DNA from: Selaginella moellendorffii
Lineage: Eukaryota > Streptophyta > Lycopodiopsida > Selaginellales > Selaginellaceae
NCBI RefSeq assembly: GCF_000143415.4
Contig: NW_003314330.1
Location: 774,089-838,088 of the forward strand
Length of the DNA: 64,000 nt
Reading direction: 5' to 3'
The translations under genes and the position numbers were made by a program. Positions within the stretch are counted from its first letter, which is position 1. Each line of letters begins with the position of its first letter. The notes under the pieces are model-generated. The model had not been told where the DNA came from. It worked only from the letters and a program-made list of their open reading frames with translations, and ran no database searches. Shown here piece after piece: positions 20,081 through 32,340 of this stretch.

Positions 20081-23000
20081 CTATGTTTTATTACTATTTT
20101 CATACTCCGTGACAAGCTCACGAGCATGTGTAAGATTACTAAGAGGTTCCCAAGTTGATTCACAAGTCGGGTAACCTTTCCACTTAACTAGATATTCCTT
20201 CGCACGAGCCCGTCTCCGGAACCGGGAATCCAATATAGTTTCGACTTCGTACTCAGGTTCACCATCCACAACATCTGGTGGTGGACGAATCTCCCCTTGA
20301 CGTGCAACATCCATAGTGTAAGGAGCCAATAGATTGGCATGAAATACATTATGAACATTGGACATCTCCGCAGGTAGGTCCAACCGATAGGATACATCAC
20401 CAATGCGTTTTAGCACCCGATAGGGTCCAACATATCTCGGCAAGAGCTTCCGAGACAAAGAACCCTTAATGTTCAAGTTTTGGGAAGATAGCCACACCTG
20501 ATCTCCCACTTGATAGGATACATCCCGACGATGCTGATCCTTATCACGTCGATACCTATCTTGAGCTTTGCCCATCGCCTCAGTTGCTCTAGACCAACCT
20601 TGACGTAGCTGCTCCGCATAAGTCTCAACGGCTGGGACCAACACCTCGGACATTGGTTTCGGTACAACAATCTGTTGAGGAACCCCACGAGCATTCCCTT
20701 GCAGCATCTCCCATGGAGAACAGCCTATAGCGCTGTGAAACGTGTTGTTATAACATATTTCTGCTGTATCCAAATGCTCAACCCAGTCGCGTTGGTCCGC
20801 CGCGACATAGTACCGCAGATAATCCTCAACTTGAGCATTTACACGTTCGGTCTGCCCATCAGTCTGAGGATGATAAGCCGTACTAAACTTTAACTTGGTA
20901 CCAAACAACTGGAACAGTGTGCCCCAAAACTTCCCCGTAAATCTTGAATCTCTATCCGAGATCATCACTTCAGGAAGACCACGAACCCGCACTACTTCAT
21001 GGAAAAAGAGCTTTGCTGCTTGTTTCGCATTCACTGTTCCCACAGTTGGAATGAAGTGTGCAATCTTCGACAATCGATCCACAACCACCATCAAAGTATC
21101 ATAACCCTTAGACTTCGGCAAGCAAGTGACGAAATCAAGTGTCACACTTTGAAATGGCCATGCCGGTGCTGGAATGCACTGCAACTTCCCAGCCTGCTTC
21201 TCAGCTTTGCGCTTACATTGCTGGCATATAGGGCAGGAACGGATATAGTCCGCTACATCACCTTCCATACCAGACCAGAAAAATCCCTTTTTCAACGAAG
21301 CTAGCGTTTTTCGCTGTCCACCATGTCCCGCTGCTGGAACATCATGATGTTCCCGCAAAAATAACTGCTGCAAATCCTTAGAGGGAAGATACAATCTTTC
21401 TTGCTTATAGAATATAAGCCCATCCCGAACTGAGAAGTGAAGTTTCGCATTAGTGCGACTAGCAACTTTCGCTGCTTCGCTACTAGGGCTCTGCTTCGAC
21501 AACTCCGCACGGCGTAAGATTGTCTTCGCCAATGGATCATTTCCATACGAAGCCCGAACATCTTCTAACCAGTCCGAACTGATTGCCGATATTGCCCGGA
21601 ATTGAGCTTGACGACTCAACGCATCCGGAACAATATTGTCTTTACCAGGTTTATATATGATTTCAATATCATATCTAGCAAGCTTTTCTTGCCAACGAGC
21701 CTGCTTCGGCGTAAGCTTAGGCTGCGTAGCAAAGTAGCTTAGTGTGTTACTATCTGTATAAACCTTGCTGTGTCCACCCAAGTAGTGTCTCCAGTGTTCC
21801 AGGGCCGACACTATAGCAAACATCTCTTTCTCATGCGTTGGCCATCTTCGTTGGGTTTCATCCAATTTCTTGGAATAGAACGCAACGGGACAACCATGTC
21901 GCCTTAGCGTAACACCAACCGCTTTGTCACAATCTTGCTGTAACACGGCACCAATAGCATATCCAGATGCATCACAATGCACTTCGAAGGGTTTATCAAG
22001 ATCTGGGATCCTGAGAACAGGAACCGTAGTCAAGATCTCCTTCAACCGTACAAAAGCACGCTGACAAGCTGGTGTCCAATGAAACGGAATGCTACTCTTC
22101 GTCAACTCAGTTAACGGAAGAGCAATCCTTGCAAAATTGCGGACAAACTTGCGATAGTATCCCGCCAAACCGAGAAAGGAACGAACATCTGATACAGTGG
22201 TCGGGATTTCCCAAGACTTCACCGCTTCCACTTTCTTTGGATCGACTTCAATCACGCCACCACCAACTATATGTCCGAGAAAGTTTACGCGCAATTGACC
22301 AAAAGCACATTTACTTTCCTTAGCATACAGTTTGTGTTCGCGCAACTTCTGAAACACCAGCTCCAAGTGTTTCAAATGATCCTCCAACGTTTCGCTGAAG
22401 ACTAGAACATCGTCGATGTATAGGACAACAAATGCGTCCAAATAATCTCCGAATATTCTATCCATCATAGTGCTGAACGTTGCCGGAGCATTGCATAACC
22501 CGAATGGCATGACAAGGAACTCATAAGATCCGTACCGAGTCTTAAAGGCTGTCTTCTCCACATCCTGATCCGCCACCCGTATCTGATGATACCCGGACCG
22601 CAAATCAAGTCGTGTAAAATACTTAGCCTTTAAGAGTTGGTCAAACAAGTCATCAATGCGAGGCAAAGGATAACTGTTCTTGACCGTGATCTTATTGAGT
22701 GCCCGATAGTCAATACACATCCTCATGGTTCCATCCTTTTTCATAACAAAAAGGATTGGTGCTCCATAAGGTGACTTGCTGGGTCGGATATGACCTTTGT
22801 CAAGAAGCTCCGTGAGTTGCTTCTTGAGTTCAGCCATCTCCTTGATGTTCAACCGATACGGAGCTTTCGTAGGTGGTTTAGAACCCGGAATAACCTCAAT
22901 CCGATGATCAACCTCACGGCTAGGGGGTAGCCTTGGTGGCAAATCCTTCGGGAAGATATCCTGATTCTGCGCCAACAACTCCAATATCTTCTTTGGTACA

Positions 23001-24796
23001 GGATCAACCCCGTCGCCAATTCGAACAGAGTCATCCACACTCTCCACTTCCATCACTTGAACCCAAAAGGTCCGACATCCCCTCTTAGCTGCTTTTTGAG
23101 CGGCCCTCGCAGTCAGGAACTTTCCATCCCAATCCTTTGAGGAACGCTTTTGCAACTGGAAGGACACATCGGGTCGTCCTTCAGACTTCAACGTGATGCG
23201 ACTTTGTCCAGCACCATAAATCCCTTTTATATACTTGTTGAAGAAATCCATACCAAACACCATCTGAAAATCTGGTATCTTCAACACTACCAAGTCCACT
23301 CTTTCTTTCCACTTGGATATCTTTATTGGAACATCACTCACAAACTTTCTGGCTACTTGCCCACCTTCCGCAAACCGGAAGTGCATAGGCGACATTTGCT
23401 CAGCATTCAATCCTAACAACTTAACTAAGTCTTCGGATATCACGCTGTGCGTAGCTCCCGTGTCAATCATCACTCGGATTCGGTGTCCACGGACAAAGCC
23501 TACCAGATACATCAACGGATCAGTGTTTGCATTGACTGCAAGAAAAGCTTGAGGAAAGCAACGAAAGTTACTCACCTCTTCTTCCTCATAGTCTGCATTG
23601 ACCAACTCGTCAACCCCTTCAGCTTCATCACCACCGTCTTCCCTCATGACATTAACTCGAGACCTTGTCTTATGCTTGTTGGGACAATCCGAGGACCTAT
23701 GTCCTGACTCTCCACAATGGAAGCAATGACCCACACTACCCGTTCCGCTAGGAGCAGGTTTTGCAGGTTGCTGCTGCTTGTACCCACCAGGAGGAGGAAC
23801 AGAGGGCCTAGGACCAGAAGAAGCTGCTGGTGGTCTCCAACCACCACCACCTTTGTTAACCGTTGCTTGTGAGCCTCCAGGGCGGAACCTACTCTCCACC
23901 CTCTGTTTCCGATCACCTTGTTTATTCCCAGAATTCCTATTCTTGTCCGAGTTACCAGCATACGGTTGCTGATATTGTTCCATGAGTGAGTGACTAAAGG
24001 CAACTTGCTGCGCTGCCTCCTTACACTCCAGATACGTCTTCGGCTTAAACTTCAAAATCTCATTGCGAGAGAGTGAACTTAAACCCTCCAGAAAATAACT
24101 CCGAGCATCTTCGTCACTCATATTTGCAATCATAATGCGCTTCTGAGCAAACGCATTAACGTAATGCATGAGATCCCCTCGCTGCTTTAACCGCCGCAGC
24201 TCCGCGCGAAGTCTGAGACCAAGATCATCCGGCAAGTATTCCTTACGGATACGAGATCGCATCTTGGTCCAACTTCTAGTCTGCCCTTTTTCAGCACACA
24301 CTTGGCGCCACCAAGTTTTGGCATGATCGGTGAGAAAGGATTGCGCGCACGCAACTTTCGTACGATCATCTACGTCTGCCGCTATGAAGTAGTTCTCCAT
24401 ATCGTAGACCCAGTCTTCCAAAACCTGATAGTCCCGCATGCCTCTGAAGTTGGGTGGTTTCGGAGGCTTGAACTTTGAAACTCGTGCAACCGGGGGCGGC
24501 TGCAGAACTTCATCGTCCTCAGAACTTGAAGAGGAGTCTGGTTGCTTAGGCTTAGCTGGTTTAGCTGCCTCAGCTTCTTTCTTCCTCTTCTTGTTCTCCT
24601 TCTTCAATTTGCGAATCTCCTTTCGCAAATTCTCGATCTCGACTTCCTGAGCCGTACGCTGCAACGCCGCAGCATTTGGCTCTTCCTCTTCTGACTCAGC
24701 CTCAGCCTCTTCCGCAGCATCTCTAGCAGGAGTTTCCTCCTCTCGATTCGCCCGTCTAGAGGTTTCAGCATCATCAACACGGTTCCGTTTCACCAT
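20081..24796 (-). CDS. Gag-Pol polyprotein with C-terminal chromodomain
   Basis: One uninterrupted frame, 1594 codons if opened at 24865; the ATG at 24796 ([11 protein letters not shown]) is the likelier start. With residues counted from 24865: capsid-like gag ~130-310; CCHC knuckle ~380 ([14 protein letters not shown]); aspartic protease ~467 ([12 protein letters not shown]); reverse transcriptase with YIDD ~815; RNase H with HCDASG ~963; integrase HHCC ~1170-1215; DDE core with Asp at ~1241 and ~1304 and Glu in GQTERVN ~1336; chromodomain ~1540-1590 ([18 protein letters not shown]). The aromatic cage residues of the chromodomain appear kept. Chromodomain tails steer integration to silent chromatin, which fits the insertion inside another repeat. 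There is no stop or frameshift, and the copy looks competent. Confidence 0.96.
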   Translation of the reverse strand: MVKRNRVDDAETSRRANREEETPARDAAEEAEAESEEEEPNAAALQRTAQEVEIENLRKEIRKLKKENKKRKKEAEAAKPAKPKQPDSSSSSEDDEVLQPPPVARVSKFKPPKPPNFRGMRDYQVLEDWVYDMENYFIAADVDDRTKVACAQSFLTDHAKTWWRQVCAEKGQTRSWTKMRSRIRKEYLPDDLGLRLRAELRRLKQRGDLMHYVNAFAQKRIMIANMSDEDARSYFLEGLSSLSRNEILKFKPKTYLECKEAAQQVAFSHSLMEQYQQPYAGNSDKNRNSGNKQGDRKQRVESRFRPGGSQATVNKGGGGWRPPAASSGPRPSVPPPGGYKQQQPAKPAPSGTGSVGHCFHCGESGHRSSDCPNKHKTRSRVNVMREDGGDEAEGVDELVNADYEEEEVSNFRCFPQAFLAVNANTDPLMYLVGFVRGHRIRVMIDTGATHSVISEDLVKLLGLNAEQMSPMHFRFAEGGQVARKFVSDVPIKISKWKERVDLVVLKIPDFQMVFGMDFFNKYIKGIYGAGQSRITLKSEGRPDVSFQLQKRSSKDWDGKFLTARAAQKAAKRGCRTFWVQVMEVESVDDSVRIGDGVDPVPKKILELLAQNQDIFPKDLPPRLPPSREVDHRIEVIPGSKPPTKAPYRLNIKEMAELKKQLTELLDKGHIRPSKSPYGAPILFVMKKDGTMRMCIDYRALNKITVKNSYPLPRIDDLFDQLLKAKYFTRLDLRSGYHQIRVADQDVEKTAFKTRYGSYEFLVMPFGLCNAPATFSTMMDRIFGDYLDAFVVLYIDDVLVFSETLEDHLKHLELVFQKLREHKLYAKESKCAFGQLRVNFLGHIVGGGVIEVDPKKVEAVKSWEIPTTVSDVRSFLGLAGYYRKFVRNFARIALPLTELTKSSIPFHWTPACQRAFVRLKEILTTVPVLRIPDLDKPFEVHCDASGYAIGAVLQQDCDKAVGVTLRRHGCPVAFYSKKLDETQRRWPTHEKEMFAIVSALEHWRHYLGGHSKVYTDSNTLSYFATQPKLTPKQARWQEKLARYDIEIIYKPGKDNIVPDALSRQAQFRAISAISSDWLEDVRASYGNDPLAKTILRRAELSKQSPSSEAAKVASRTNAKLHFSVRDGLIFYKQERLYLPSKDLQQLFLREHHDVPAAGHGGQRKTLASLKKGFFWSGMEGDVADYIRSCPICQQCKRKAEKQAGKLQCIPAPAWPFQSVTLDFVTCLPKSKGYDTLMVVVDRLSKIAHFIPTVGTVNAKQAAKLFFHEVVRVRGLPEVMISDRDSRFTGKFWGTLFQLFGTKLKFSTAYHPQTDGQTERVNAQVEDYLRYYVAADQRDWVEHLDTAEICYNNTFHSAIGCSPWEMLQGNARGVPQQIVVPKPMSEVLVPAVETYAEQLRQGWSRATEAMGKAQDRYRRDKDQHRRDVSYQVGDQVWLSSQNLNIKGSLSRKLLPRYVGPYRVLKRIGDVSYRLDLPAEMSNVHNVFHANLLAPYTMDVARQGEIRPPPDVVDGEPEYEVETILDSRFRRRARAKEYLVKWKGYPTCESTWEPLSNLTHARELVTEYENSNKT

Positions 24797-24973
24797 CCCG
24801 CTAGCTGCATGCATGCCTCTATCAGTAACTGAACATGCATACAACGTTCTTACCGAATGGTGCAATCCAACTAATCCTACACAGGTCGCTTCGGATCTAC
24901 TAGAAAAGTCTCTGCGTATGCAACTTGAGTCAGAAAATCCGACAAAAGTTGGATAGGAATCGCTGAGACAATT

Positions 24974-24987
24974 CCTCTGATACTAAA
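24974..24987 (-). other. Primer binding site of the young chromovirus
   Basis: Read on the minus strand, TTTAGTATCAGAGG follows the 5' LTR directly. It resembles the initiator-Met tRNA site TGGTATCAGAGC used by many plant LTR elements, with one change in the first bases. Confidence 0.7.
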
Positions 24988-25908
24988 TGTAGCGCACCTG
25001 AATTTGGAGCCGAACTCCAAGCCCGTTGCGCTACGAAACGAGGGTCCGGTGCAAGCCCACGAGCACCAGCTCCCCGTATCCAGCACCTGCACGCAAAATG
25101 GTGTCAGACGGAGTCTGGCACAATTTTGGCATACCGGTGGCCTAACGCAAGGAGGAGGGTACTCCACTGACTAGAGCAGCGTGGAGCTTGGGCTTAGACC
25201 CAAGCCGGACGCAGAACAAGGAGCGACACAGCCCAGCGGGAGCCAAACTAATGTCTCAGGTGGTCGGACATGCATTCCAACCACTATCCCTACTATACAT
25301 TTGGAACCCCCCACAGCCCCCCCCCCCCTTGAGGAACACACGCTTTGGGCTTTCACCCCAAGCCTCCCTTAGTACCAGGAGTTAGTCTCTGGGACAAGCT
25401 CGAAACTTACTAAATATGGAATGGCGCTAGATTGCGAATTTGGACACGGGACGAACACCATTGTGTTCAGGCCGACCTCTACATTCCGTAGATATGCCAA
25501 ATGAGCAAATCTAAACACTTTCCATAAATAGCATTTGGGACCGAAATGAGACTAACACAAAGGGCATGATAGCGAGGGTGTTTGGCAGACACGGTAAGCT
25601 ATCATCCGGCGTTATTGAGGGACTAATCTCAATACGCGAGGGTTCTTGTCACTAGCCAGTGCAAGACATAACGAGACGGGAACTCCTTACCGGGCTAAGT
25701 ATGCTTAGCTAATAGCACGTAGGAATTCCGTCCTTATGCTCGTCCGGTCTAAGTACACTCGAAATGCCCAGTTAACTCCACTAGCACAAGAGGGGCTACT
25801 AAAGGGATCCAACTGTACCGATCTCCTGCCGTCATGGCAGTAAGGAAAGAGTGTCCGTAAGGACTAGCCGACAAGTATCTTTCGATACCCGAAGTCACAT
25901 TCGCGACA
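24988..25908 (-). repeat. 5' LTR of the young chromovirus
   Basis: 921 bp, TGTAGCGC to GCGACA on the plus strand. One extra C in the C-run near 25317-25328 accounts for the length difference from the other LTR. Confidence 0.95.
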
Positions 25909-25913
25909 GGGGA

Positions 25914-26451
25914 GGGGGGTTTCAAATGTATAGTAAGGATAGTGGGTAGGTTGGGCATGGCTGACCAACCTAAAACATAGTTTAGCTCCTGCTTATGTGC
26001 TTGTCCTTGTTTTGCGTCTAGCTTGAGTCTAAGCCCAAGCTCCATTCCACACTAGCTGGTGGAATACCCATATCTTTGCGTTAGGCCACCGATATGCCGA
26101 AATAGTGCTAGACTCCATTTGGCTCCGTTTTGCGTGTTGGTCCTGACATTGGGATGCTGGTTGCTCTAAGACTGTTCCAAGTCTCTTTGGGCTTTTGTCC
26201 CTTTGCTCCTTAGGCTATATACTCGGGAGTTGCTCCGTGGTCCGGTTTTGTCACTCCTTGGTTCCATGCTTGGGAGTTTGGCACCATTCCTTTGTTCAGT
26301 GGCCCAAGGCCTTGAACCTTGGGTTTTGCACCACTGTCATTTGGACACGTGGCATGTATCACGTGGTATAAAAAGGGTTTAGGTTCTGCTTTGTGGTGTT
26401 ATCCTATGGTAAATCACCATAAGATAAAGGGTCAAAACCACGTGCACTACA
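25914..26451 (+). repeat. Old chromovirus LTR, right half
   Basis: It continues the LTR begun at 17951 and ends CACTACA, giving an original LTR of about 1140 bp. It matches the young LTR in inverse orientation only up to about TTTTGCGTG (~26138); beyond that the last ~310 bp are unrelated to the young LTR but related to 30658-31000. A TATA-like GGTATAAAAAGGG lies near 26363-26375. Confidence 0.85.
26363..26375 (+). promoter_or_regulatory. TATA box in the old LTR
   Basis: GGTATAAAAAGGG lies about 80 bp before the LTR end, as expected for the promoter of a plant LTR element. Confidence 0.5.
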
Positions 26452-27682
26452 TTTGGTATCAGAGGCATACGTCTCACAGGTGCTATCCAATGAGGTTGGG
26501 CAATTAGTTTTGTTGCATATGTAGAGATGAAAATAATGATCCGAGTGGGTACACGTTTGGGTGTAAAGACTTCGCAATTGTTCCTTAGGTATGGATTTAG
26601 TTACCTTGTTATACCTTATGATATGAGTTTGCTCTTGGGCTCATAGGATGGAATAAGTTGTACCGTTAGCACGAGTTTGAGCTTGGGCTCGTGAGTGAGG
26701 CGCATTAGCAACTTGAGGATACGCTTTGAGTTGGCAAGATTAATGTTAGCCTATCGGTGGTTCAATGAGTTGTTCCATGTACCATGGGTGAAAGTAAACC
26801 TTCCTTGAGTTTGCTATAAATGGCAAATAGGCTGATCTATAGCTATTTAGCACGGCACTAGTGGATCTTTCCTAGGCATGTTTACAAGTGAATCAATCAA
26901 GACTATAAGGATTAGTCTATTGGTTCAAGTAATCATTGCCATGCTCTCTCATAAACTTTTCTTGGATTGGACTAAAGGTAGTGTGAAAGCAAGCTTGAGG
27001 TTTAGTCAAAGATGAGACTGAAAAGAGAGTCGTCAGGGATGAAGGATCAAACACATAAATCATCTTCCCTTCTTGGAGAGATGATTTGCAATGAGGTGTG
27101 ACTCATTGCTCGTGTTCATATCATGCAATCAAAAGTCCTTACCTTAATGCATATTGGAAATGATGGTCTTGTAAGTGGTGAGTTGTGGGATGGATAGCGG
27201 TGAAGCGCTATACCATTTTATCTAGGCTTGCTATTAGAAGACTTAGGTTATAATGCTCAATTCTTTTTTGGGAACCTTGCTATTGCTCCTTGAGTAGCTT
27301 GGTGTTGGATTAGTTTTGAGTTTGGTCAAAAAGAGGGTAGCATAAGCTTGTTCGTATTGTGAACAAAAGTTAATGGTATTGGGTGTTGTAAATCTCTATC
27401 GGTGGAGTGTGGCATTTATATTGTATTTTGTTGAATCGAGTTGGCACTTGATACTCACATAAATGTTTGAAGTAATGACATAGGCATTACTCATTGTGTT
27501 ACGCAATTGATGATCAAATCATTATGATTTTTTATATCATATTCATGTGATAATGAGTAATGTGTTTACGAAGTTGCCTGGTTAAACGATGATCAACCCC
27601 AAAGTGGTTGATAGTGAAGCTAGTCTACTTGCACGTAGTAGCATTCTAGTAGCTTTGACTAGATTCTAGATGGTGGTCCATT
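26452..27682 (+). mobile_element. Internal relic of the old chromovirus
   Basis: It begins TTTGGTATCAGAGG, a primer binding site for initiator Met tRNA, directly after the LTR. The next ~90 bp (TGCATATGTAGAGA) still resemble the young element's leader. After that I find no gag or pol coding trace. The segment is either deeply decayed or a non-autonomous, non-coding internal region. Confidence 0.6.
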
Positions 27683-29470
27683 ATGAAACTCTCTGACTCC
27701 AACCAAATAGCACATCAAACTTTTTCGAGCGAGTTTTGTAAGTTACCTGTGTCCAGAATTGATGATCATGTTAGTAGGAGCACTCAATGTGACTGCTTTT
27801 GGCTGGCATGGCCAGGCTAAGGAAATTCCACAAGTGTGTTGTCAGTGGATGGAGCATTTTGTTGTTGAGGACCTCAAGCATTCTTACAGTATTTGTAATT
27901 CATTTTTATTACCAATTCCTGTAGTATTTATAATTAATTTTTACTACCAATTACTGTAAGTTTGTCTGCTAGTCAACTGTCGTTGACTGAGAGTCAGTCA
28001 GCCAGCTGTCGGTCAAGCACTTAAGTCAGAGTGATTGACTGACAGTCGGACCCATCTGCGGTTTGAAATTTGAAATGGCTATTTTGAAGAAATTGCTTTC
28101 GGTTTTTAAAACATTTTTGATTTAGTGAAACTGCTCCAAAGCTCAGAAAGTTGAAGTTAGCATCACCAGAAACGTTGTTTGTTGTGGGGTTCCATATCTC
28201 AGTCAATGCCTACATGACAAGTGCTGCTGGGTGCCTTCTAATATTTCTGAACTGCTGTTGTATATTTGGATCCTCAAGATAGTTAACAAACTCCCAAGCT
28301 GAGTTGTCATCCCAATTCGGAATAACCTTCTTCGACCAGCTTTTAGGGGTTGATCTCCACAAATGTGTTCATTATTGTGGACGCCCACGTACTATCCCTC
28401 TGCCTGCTGTGACTCTGCTTCAAGTTCAACCTGTTGTCCTGGCTCCTCTCGGCCCGGCCTCAGTCAGCTGTCCATCTTCATCCATGACCCGACATGGACC
28501 CATGCTCCTGCTTGCATGTCGCTTGATGATCGGAAACCATTTAATGTGGTAGATTATAGCTGTATTCTCGCACTTCCTCGTGGCAGAGTAAGTTCAAAGC
28601 TTCAAACCTATGCTCAAGATCTTGTTTACACCACAACCATTCACTACAGTCTGTGCTCATAACATGCTTCCTCACTCTGATTCTCCGTGGACATGTCTTT
28701 CCAAATTCGGCTCTGCAGTACACGCAGCTGTATTCTCTGTTGTCGTCCTTAAAGGTAAACTTAGACACAGGGTCATCTGGTTTCGGATCCCCGCTCCCTG
28801 TCTGTGCCTGCTGTGGTTGTGCTTCAGCTTCAGGCTGCTCCTCGTTGCCGCCCGCTCCTTGTTGCTGCTCCTCACTGCCACCGGTGCCATGCCCAGACTG
28901 TTGCCACCCTCTGCTGGCACCACGCCCAGCCTGTTGCCACCCTCCGCCAGCGCCATGCGCCTGTGCCTGTTGCCACCCTAGCTGCTCATCACCACTGCCA
29001 CACTTCATCCAACAGAATATTTCTTAATGCTGGTTCCCAAAATTTGGATTTACTTTAATTACGTATATTATGCTAATATATTCGTAGTATGAAACTGCTT
29101 CGGCTAATTTCACTACTGACAAGTATATTATGGTGAATCAAGGTGAAGCAGATATGAGATAGGTCTGGAATTATTTTCACCTTCAAGCTTAAGCACGTTG
29201 GAAATCAAATCTAATGTTTGTTTGTCTAGGGGACCTGTGAACTCCTTGGGAGTTAAAGAGTAATGAAAGAAGCAACAGCTTTGCTTGGTATGCTTGAGAA
29301 GTTATGGAGCTCATCTTATTTATATTTGTGATTGTAATTATTGTTTAGAGTGTGCTAGAATGTTATTCTTTAGAGAAGAACTTTAATTCAGCCCATTCCA
29401 AATGATAGTCAATGCAAGAATTTATTTGAGCTGGGATTGTAAAAGCAAGAGTTTTACTATTGTTCTTACT
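27683..29470 (-). pseudogene. Subtilase fragment copy A, interrupted
   Basis: Two blocks match the intact subtilase at 42935-45326. 27683-27890 corresponds to exons 4-5 around 44660-44900 (GTTACCTGTGTCCAGA, ACTGCTTTTGGCTGGCATGG). 29113-29470 corresponds to exon 1, intron 1 and the upstream promoter at 45125-45490. The text between is unrelated and has replaced exons 2-3. Many transitions and stops are present. It is a non-functional, older duplicate in the same orientation. Confidence 0.75.
27891..29112 (-). mobile_element. Insert with BED-like zinc finger ORF
   Basis: About 1.2 kb of foreign DNA splits subtilase copy A. The minus-strand frame 29008-28541 (155 codons) has a Gly/Gln-rich repetitive head and then CVYC followed by RIRVRKHVMSTDC. 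This C-x2-C...H-x5-C pattern resembles the BED finger at the N-terminus of hAT transposases. The downstream sequence to 28050 may continue that protein out of frame (WSKKVIPNWDDNSAWEF). The identity as a hAT remnant is inference; I found no clear terminal inverted repeats. Confidence 0.45.
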
Positions 29471-29965
29471 TTTATGTTCTTCAAAATGTTACTTCTTACA
29501 TAGCTACTAAGCAATTGTTTCAAACTGAATTATAAATAATATTAAAATAAATAAGTAAATTACAATATTATAAATAAATTGCTATGTCTTGCATGTAGCA
29601 ACACTTGGTTTGCTTAATAGTAGTGTTATTTTTACTTATTAATCTAATTGATCAAATAAAGTTTATAATTACAAGCATGTTTTTTAATTTATAAATACAA
29701 GATTAATCTTATTGCATATCAACCATTAGATGATAGAATAAAAAATAATATACTAGAAAGTGTTTAAGAAATTTTATAAATTATAAATATATTTATAAAT
29801 TATAAATACAAGATTAGTCTAAATGAATAATAACTGTTAGATGGTAAAATATCCTAGAATATCCAAGTATATTCTATTTATATCCACTACCATTCTAATC
29901 CCCCTATAGGTTTGCTTAAGGAAAATAATAATTTAAACTATTTATTTAGAAATTAAAATATTATT
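29471..29965. other. AT-rich DNA, no supported gene
   Basis: Runs of A/T with local repeats such as TTATAAATTATAAATA near 29770-29810. Nothing coding is seen. Confidence 0.5.
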
Positions 29966-30138
29966 GTGAGGTCCAAGTGTATAGCTATGATGCCATATAC
30001 TAATATTAGTAGAATGGGATTTTGGTAGGCATCAAATTGGTTTCAATTTGGATTACTTGCTCTTGTATATAAGCTAAAGTTTTTGGGTTAATTGATATGC
30101 ACATTTTTTATATTCTCTTTCCATATTTCGTCCACTCA
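29966..30138 (+). repeat. Short gypsy LTR (plus copy)
   Basis: TGTGAGGTCC...CACTCACA matches the inverse of the 175-177 bp LTRs at 35911 and 40722. TTGGTGGAAATGA follows, equivalent to the sequence after the LTR in that element. Confidence 0.75.
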
Positions 30139-30520
30139 CATTGGTGGAAATGATCTTCATGGCAGAGTAGTAACCTCCTCCTCCTTTAACTCTAGAGCCG
30201 CAATTAGTGCAATTGCTTGATGCTATATAATTGCAATTGAACAATCAGACTCAATTGATGGCAGCATTCATAACACATGATACAACTCTTTCTGCTTTTG
30301 TTGCCAATCCTCGCATCTGGTTAGAGTTCTTCCATAGGAATCTTGAGAATACTCCAATCTTCACAAATGGCTATGCTCAAACCATTGTACCATTGCAGCA
30401 TCATCCCTTAGAGACACGTGGGAAACTTATGCAAAAATCAATCATTATCCTAAGAATGATGTCCAAAAACACGTGGCAATCACCATAAAGTGATCAAGCC
30501 AATAGTATTCATACCTCTAA
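30139..30520 (+). pseudogene. Gag remnant of the short-LTR gypsy family, with an inverted piece
   Basis: 30139-30345 matches, on the plus strand, the gag start of the element at 35911-40896 (NNQTQLMAAFITHDT, RIWLEFFHRN). 30346-30520 matches the same gag but in the opposite orientation (compare 40143-40290 plus strand). A local inversion or a junction of two copies explains this. No working frame remains. Confidence 0.65.
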
Positions 30521-30657
30521 AATTTGAAATCGTATGTATTGGGCATCTATACATACGTCCATCCTCTTGTGAAAAGACCTTGCTTAAGGGTATATTATAT
30601 TTTAAGTAGCCATTAATCAATGGGAATCGAGTCCGTGCCATTTGTTTCGATACCACA

Positions 30658-31800
30658 TGTAGTGCACGTGGTTTTTACGCTTTATCCTATGGTGATTTAC
30701 CATAGAATAACACCACGAAACAGAATTTAAACCCTCCATGTGCCACATGTCACATGCCACATACCACATGTCACATGTTTAATGGACAGTGGTGTGGAAC
30801 CCAAGTTTCAGGGCTTTAGGCCATTGAAGAAAGGAACAATGCCAAACTCTCAAGCATGGAGCCAAGGAGGAATGGCACTAAAGCATGGAGCAACTCCTAA
30901 GTATACAACCCAAGGAGTGTAAAAACAGGAACATGGAATGACTTAGAACAATATTAAAGTATTTAACATCCCAATGCTAGAATTAGCATACAAAATGAAG
31001 CTAAACAAAGTTTGGCGTTATTTCAGCATACCGATGGCTTAATGCAAGGATATGGGTACTCCACCAACTAATACAGTGTAAAACTTGGGCTTAAACTCAA
31101 GCTGAACACAAAACAAGGATAGACATGCAAGTGGGAGTTAAATTATACCTCAAGTTGGTTGGCCATACTCAACTTACCCACTATCCTTATTATACATTTG
31201 GAGCCCCCTATATCCCCCCTTTTTAAGGAATACACGTTTTGGGCTTTCACTCCAAGCCTCCCTTAGTACCAGGAGTTAGTTTCTGGGACAAGCTCGAAAC
31301 TTACTAAATATGGAATGTCCCTAGATTGTGAATTTGGACATATGACAAACACCGTTGTGTTCAAAACAATCTCTACATTCTGTGGATATGCCAAATGAGA
31401 AAATCTAGACACTTTTCATAAATAGCATTTGGGATCGAAATGAAACTAACACAAAGGGCATAATAGCGAAGGTGTTTGGCAAACATGGTAAGCTATCATC
31501 CAGCGATATTGAGGGACTAATCTCAATATGCGAAGGTTCTTGTCACTAACTAGTGTAAGACACAACAAGACGGGAATTCTTTACCGGGCTAAATATGCTT
31601 AGCTAATAGTATGTAGGAATTCCATCCTTATGCTTGTCTGATTTAAATACACTCGAAATGCTTAATTAACTCCACTAGCACAAGAGGGACTCATAAAGGG
31701 TCCAACAATACCGACCTCCTACTGTCATGGCAGTAAAGAAAGAATATTTAAAAGGACAGCTAACAAGTAACTTTCGATACCTAAAGTCACATTTCTGACA
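30658..31800 (-). repeat. Old chromovirus LTR, inverted copy
   Basis: 1143 bp from TGTAGTGCACG to TTCTGACA on the plus strand. It is the same subfamily as 17951-26451 but in reverse orientation, and strongly diverged. A polypurine tract (minus strand AAAGGCAGGAGAG) abuts its right side, making it a 3' LTR of a minus-strand element. Its left side has TGTGGTATCGAA, which also resembles a primer binding site. Confidence 0.8.
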
Positions 31801-32340
31801 CTCTCCTGCCTTTAGGGAAGATTGATGTCCTTGTCGATGCATACTTTAGTCTAGAACACCGCCAAGGAAACAACTCTAGAAAAAGTTCACAGTATTCACA
31901 CTTTATGAGAAATGCACCAACTTAAATGAGTTAGGATAATCTCTTTGTCTAACGCAGATGCGCTACCAACTCAAACACCTTTTGGCTGTTGCCGACAAGG
32001 AAATGACCAACAGAGTTAACCACCCTTGCTGCTCTAGGTCACCCAACTTACAAAAGTGTGATATGCCCCTACCTGCAAGGACGTAGAAAGAGAAGCCAAA
32101 GGCTTCAACCCTCTTAAGCAAAGAAATTAAACCTGTCAGTAAAGATTAGATAGACTATTGTAAACAAGCAGTTAGAGTTGTTTACACGGTCACACCCTTT
32201 GAACGAAATAAGGAACATCGACAAAGAAGCGGGTGATATGACTAGTTTACAGTAGCTACCCCATGACTAAAGATTTCAACATGCACACAAAGTGTCGAAA
32301 CCAATTTGCCTATACTAGCCCAAACTCAAATATCAATAGA
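31801..32340 (-). mobile_element. 3' internal relic of an old chromovirus
   Basis: Diverged homologue of 19473-20000 of the young element (TTAGGGAAGAT, CAAGGAAACAACT, GATATGCCCCTACCTGCA). Pol is missing; similarity ends near 32340. Confidence 0.7.

Larger units (their letters stand above)
18553..25908 (-). mobile_element. Young Ty3/gypsy chromovirus, full length
   Basis: A 7356-bp element with two LTRs in direct repeat, a PBS, one open gag-pol frame and a polypurine tract, bounded by the same 5-bp sequence GGGGA (18548-18552 and 25909-25913). Transcription is on the minus strand. The LTRs differ by only about three substitutions and one C insertion in ~920 bp, so insertion was recent. It landed inside an older LTR of its own wider family, in the opposite orientation. 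Everything needed for autonomous movement appears present. Confidence 0.95.
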
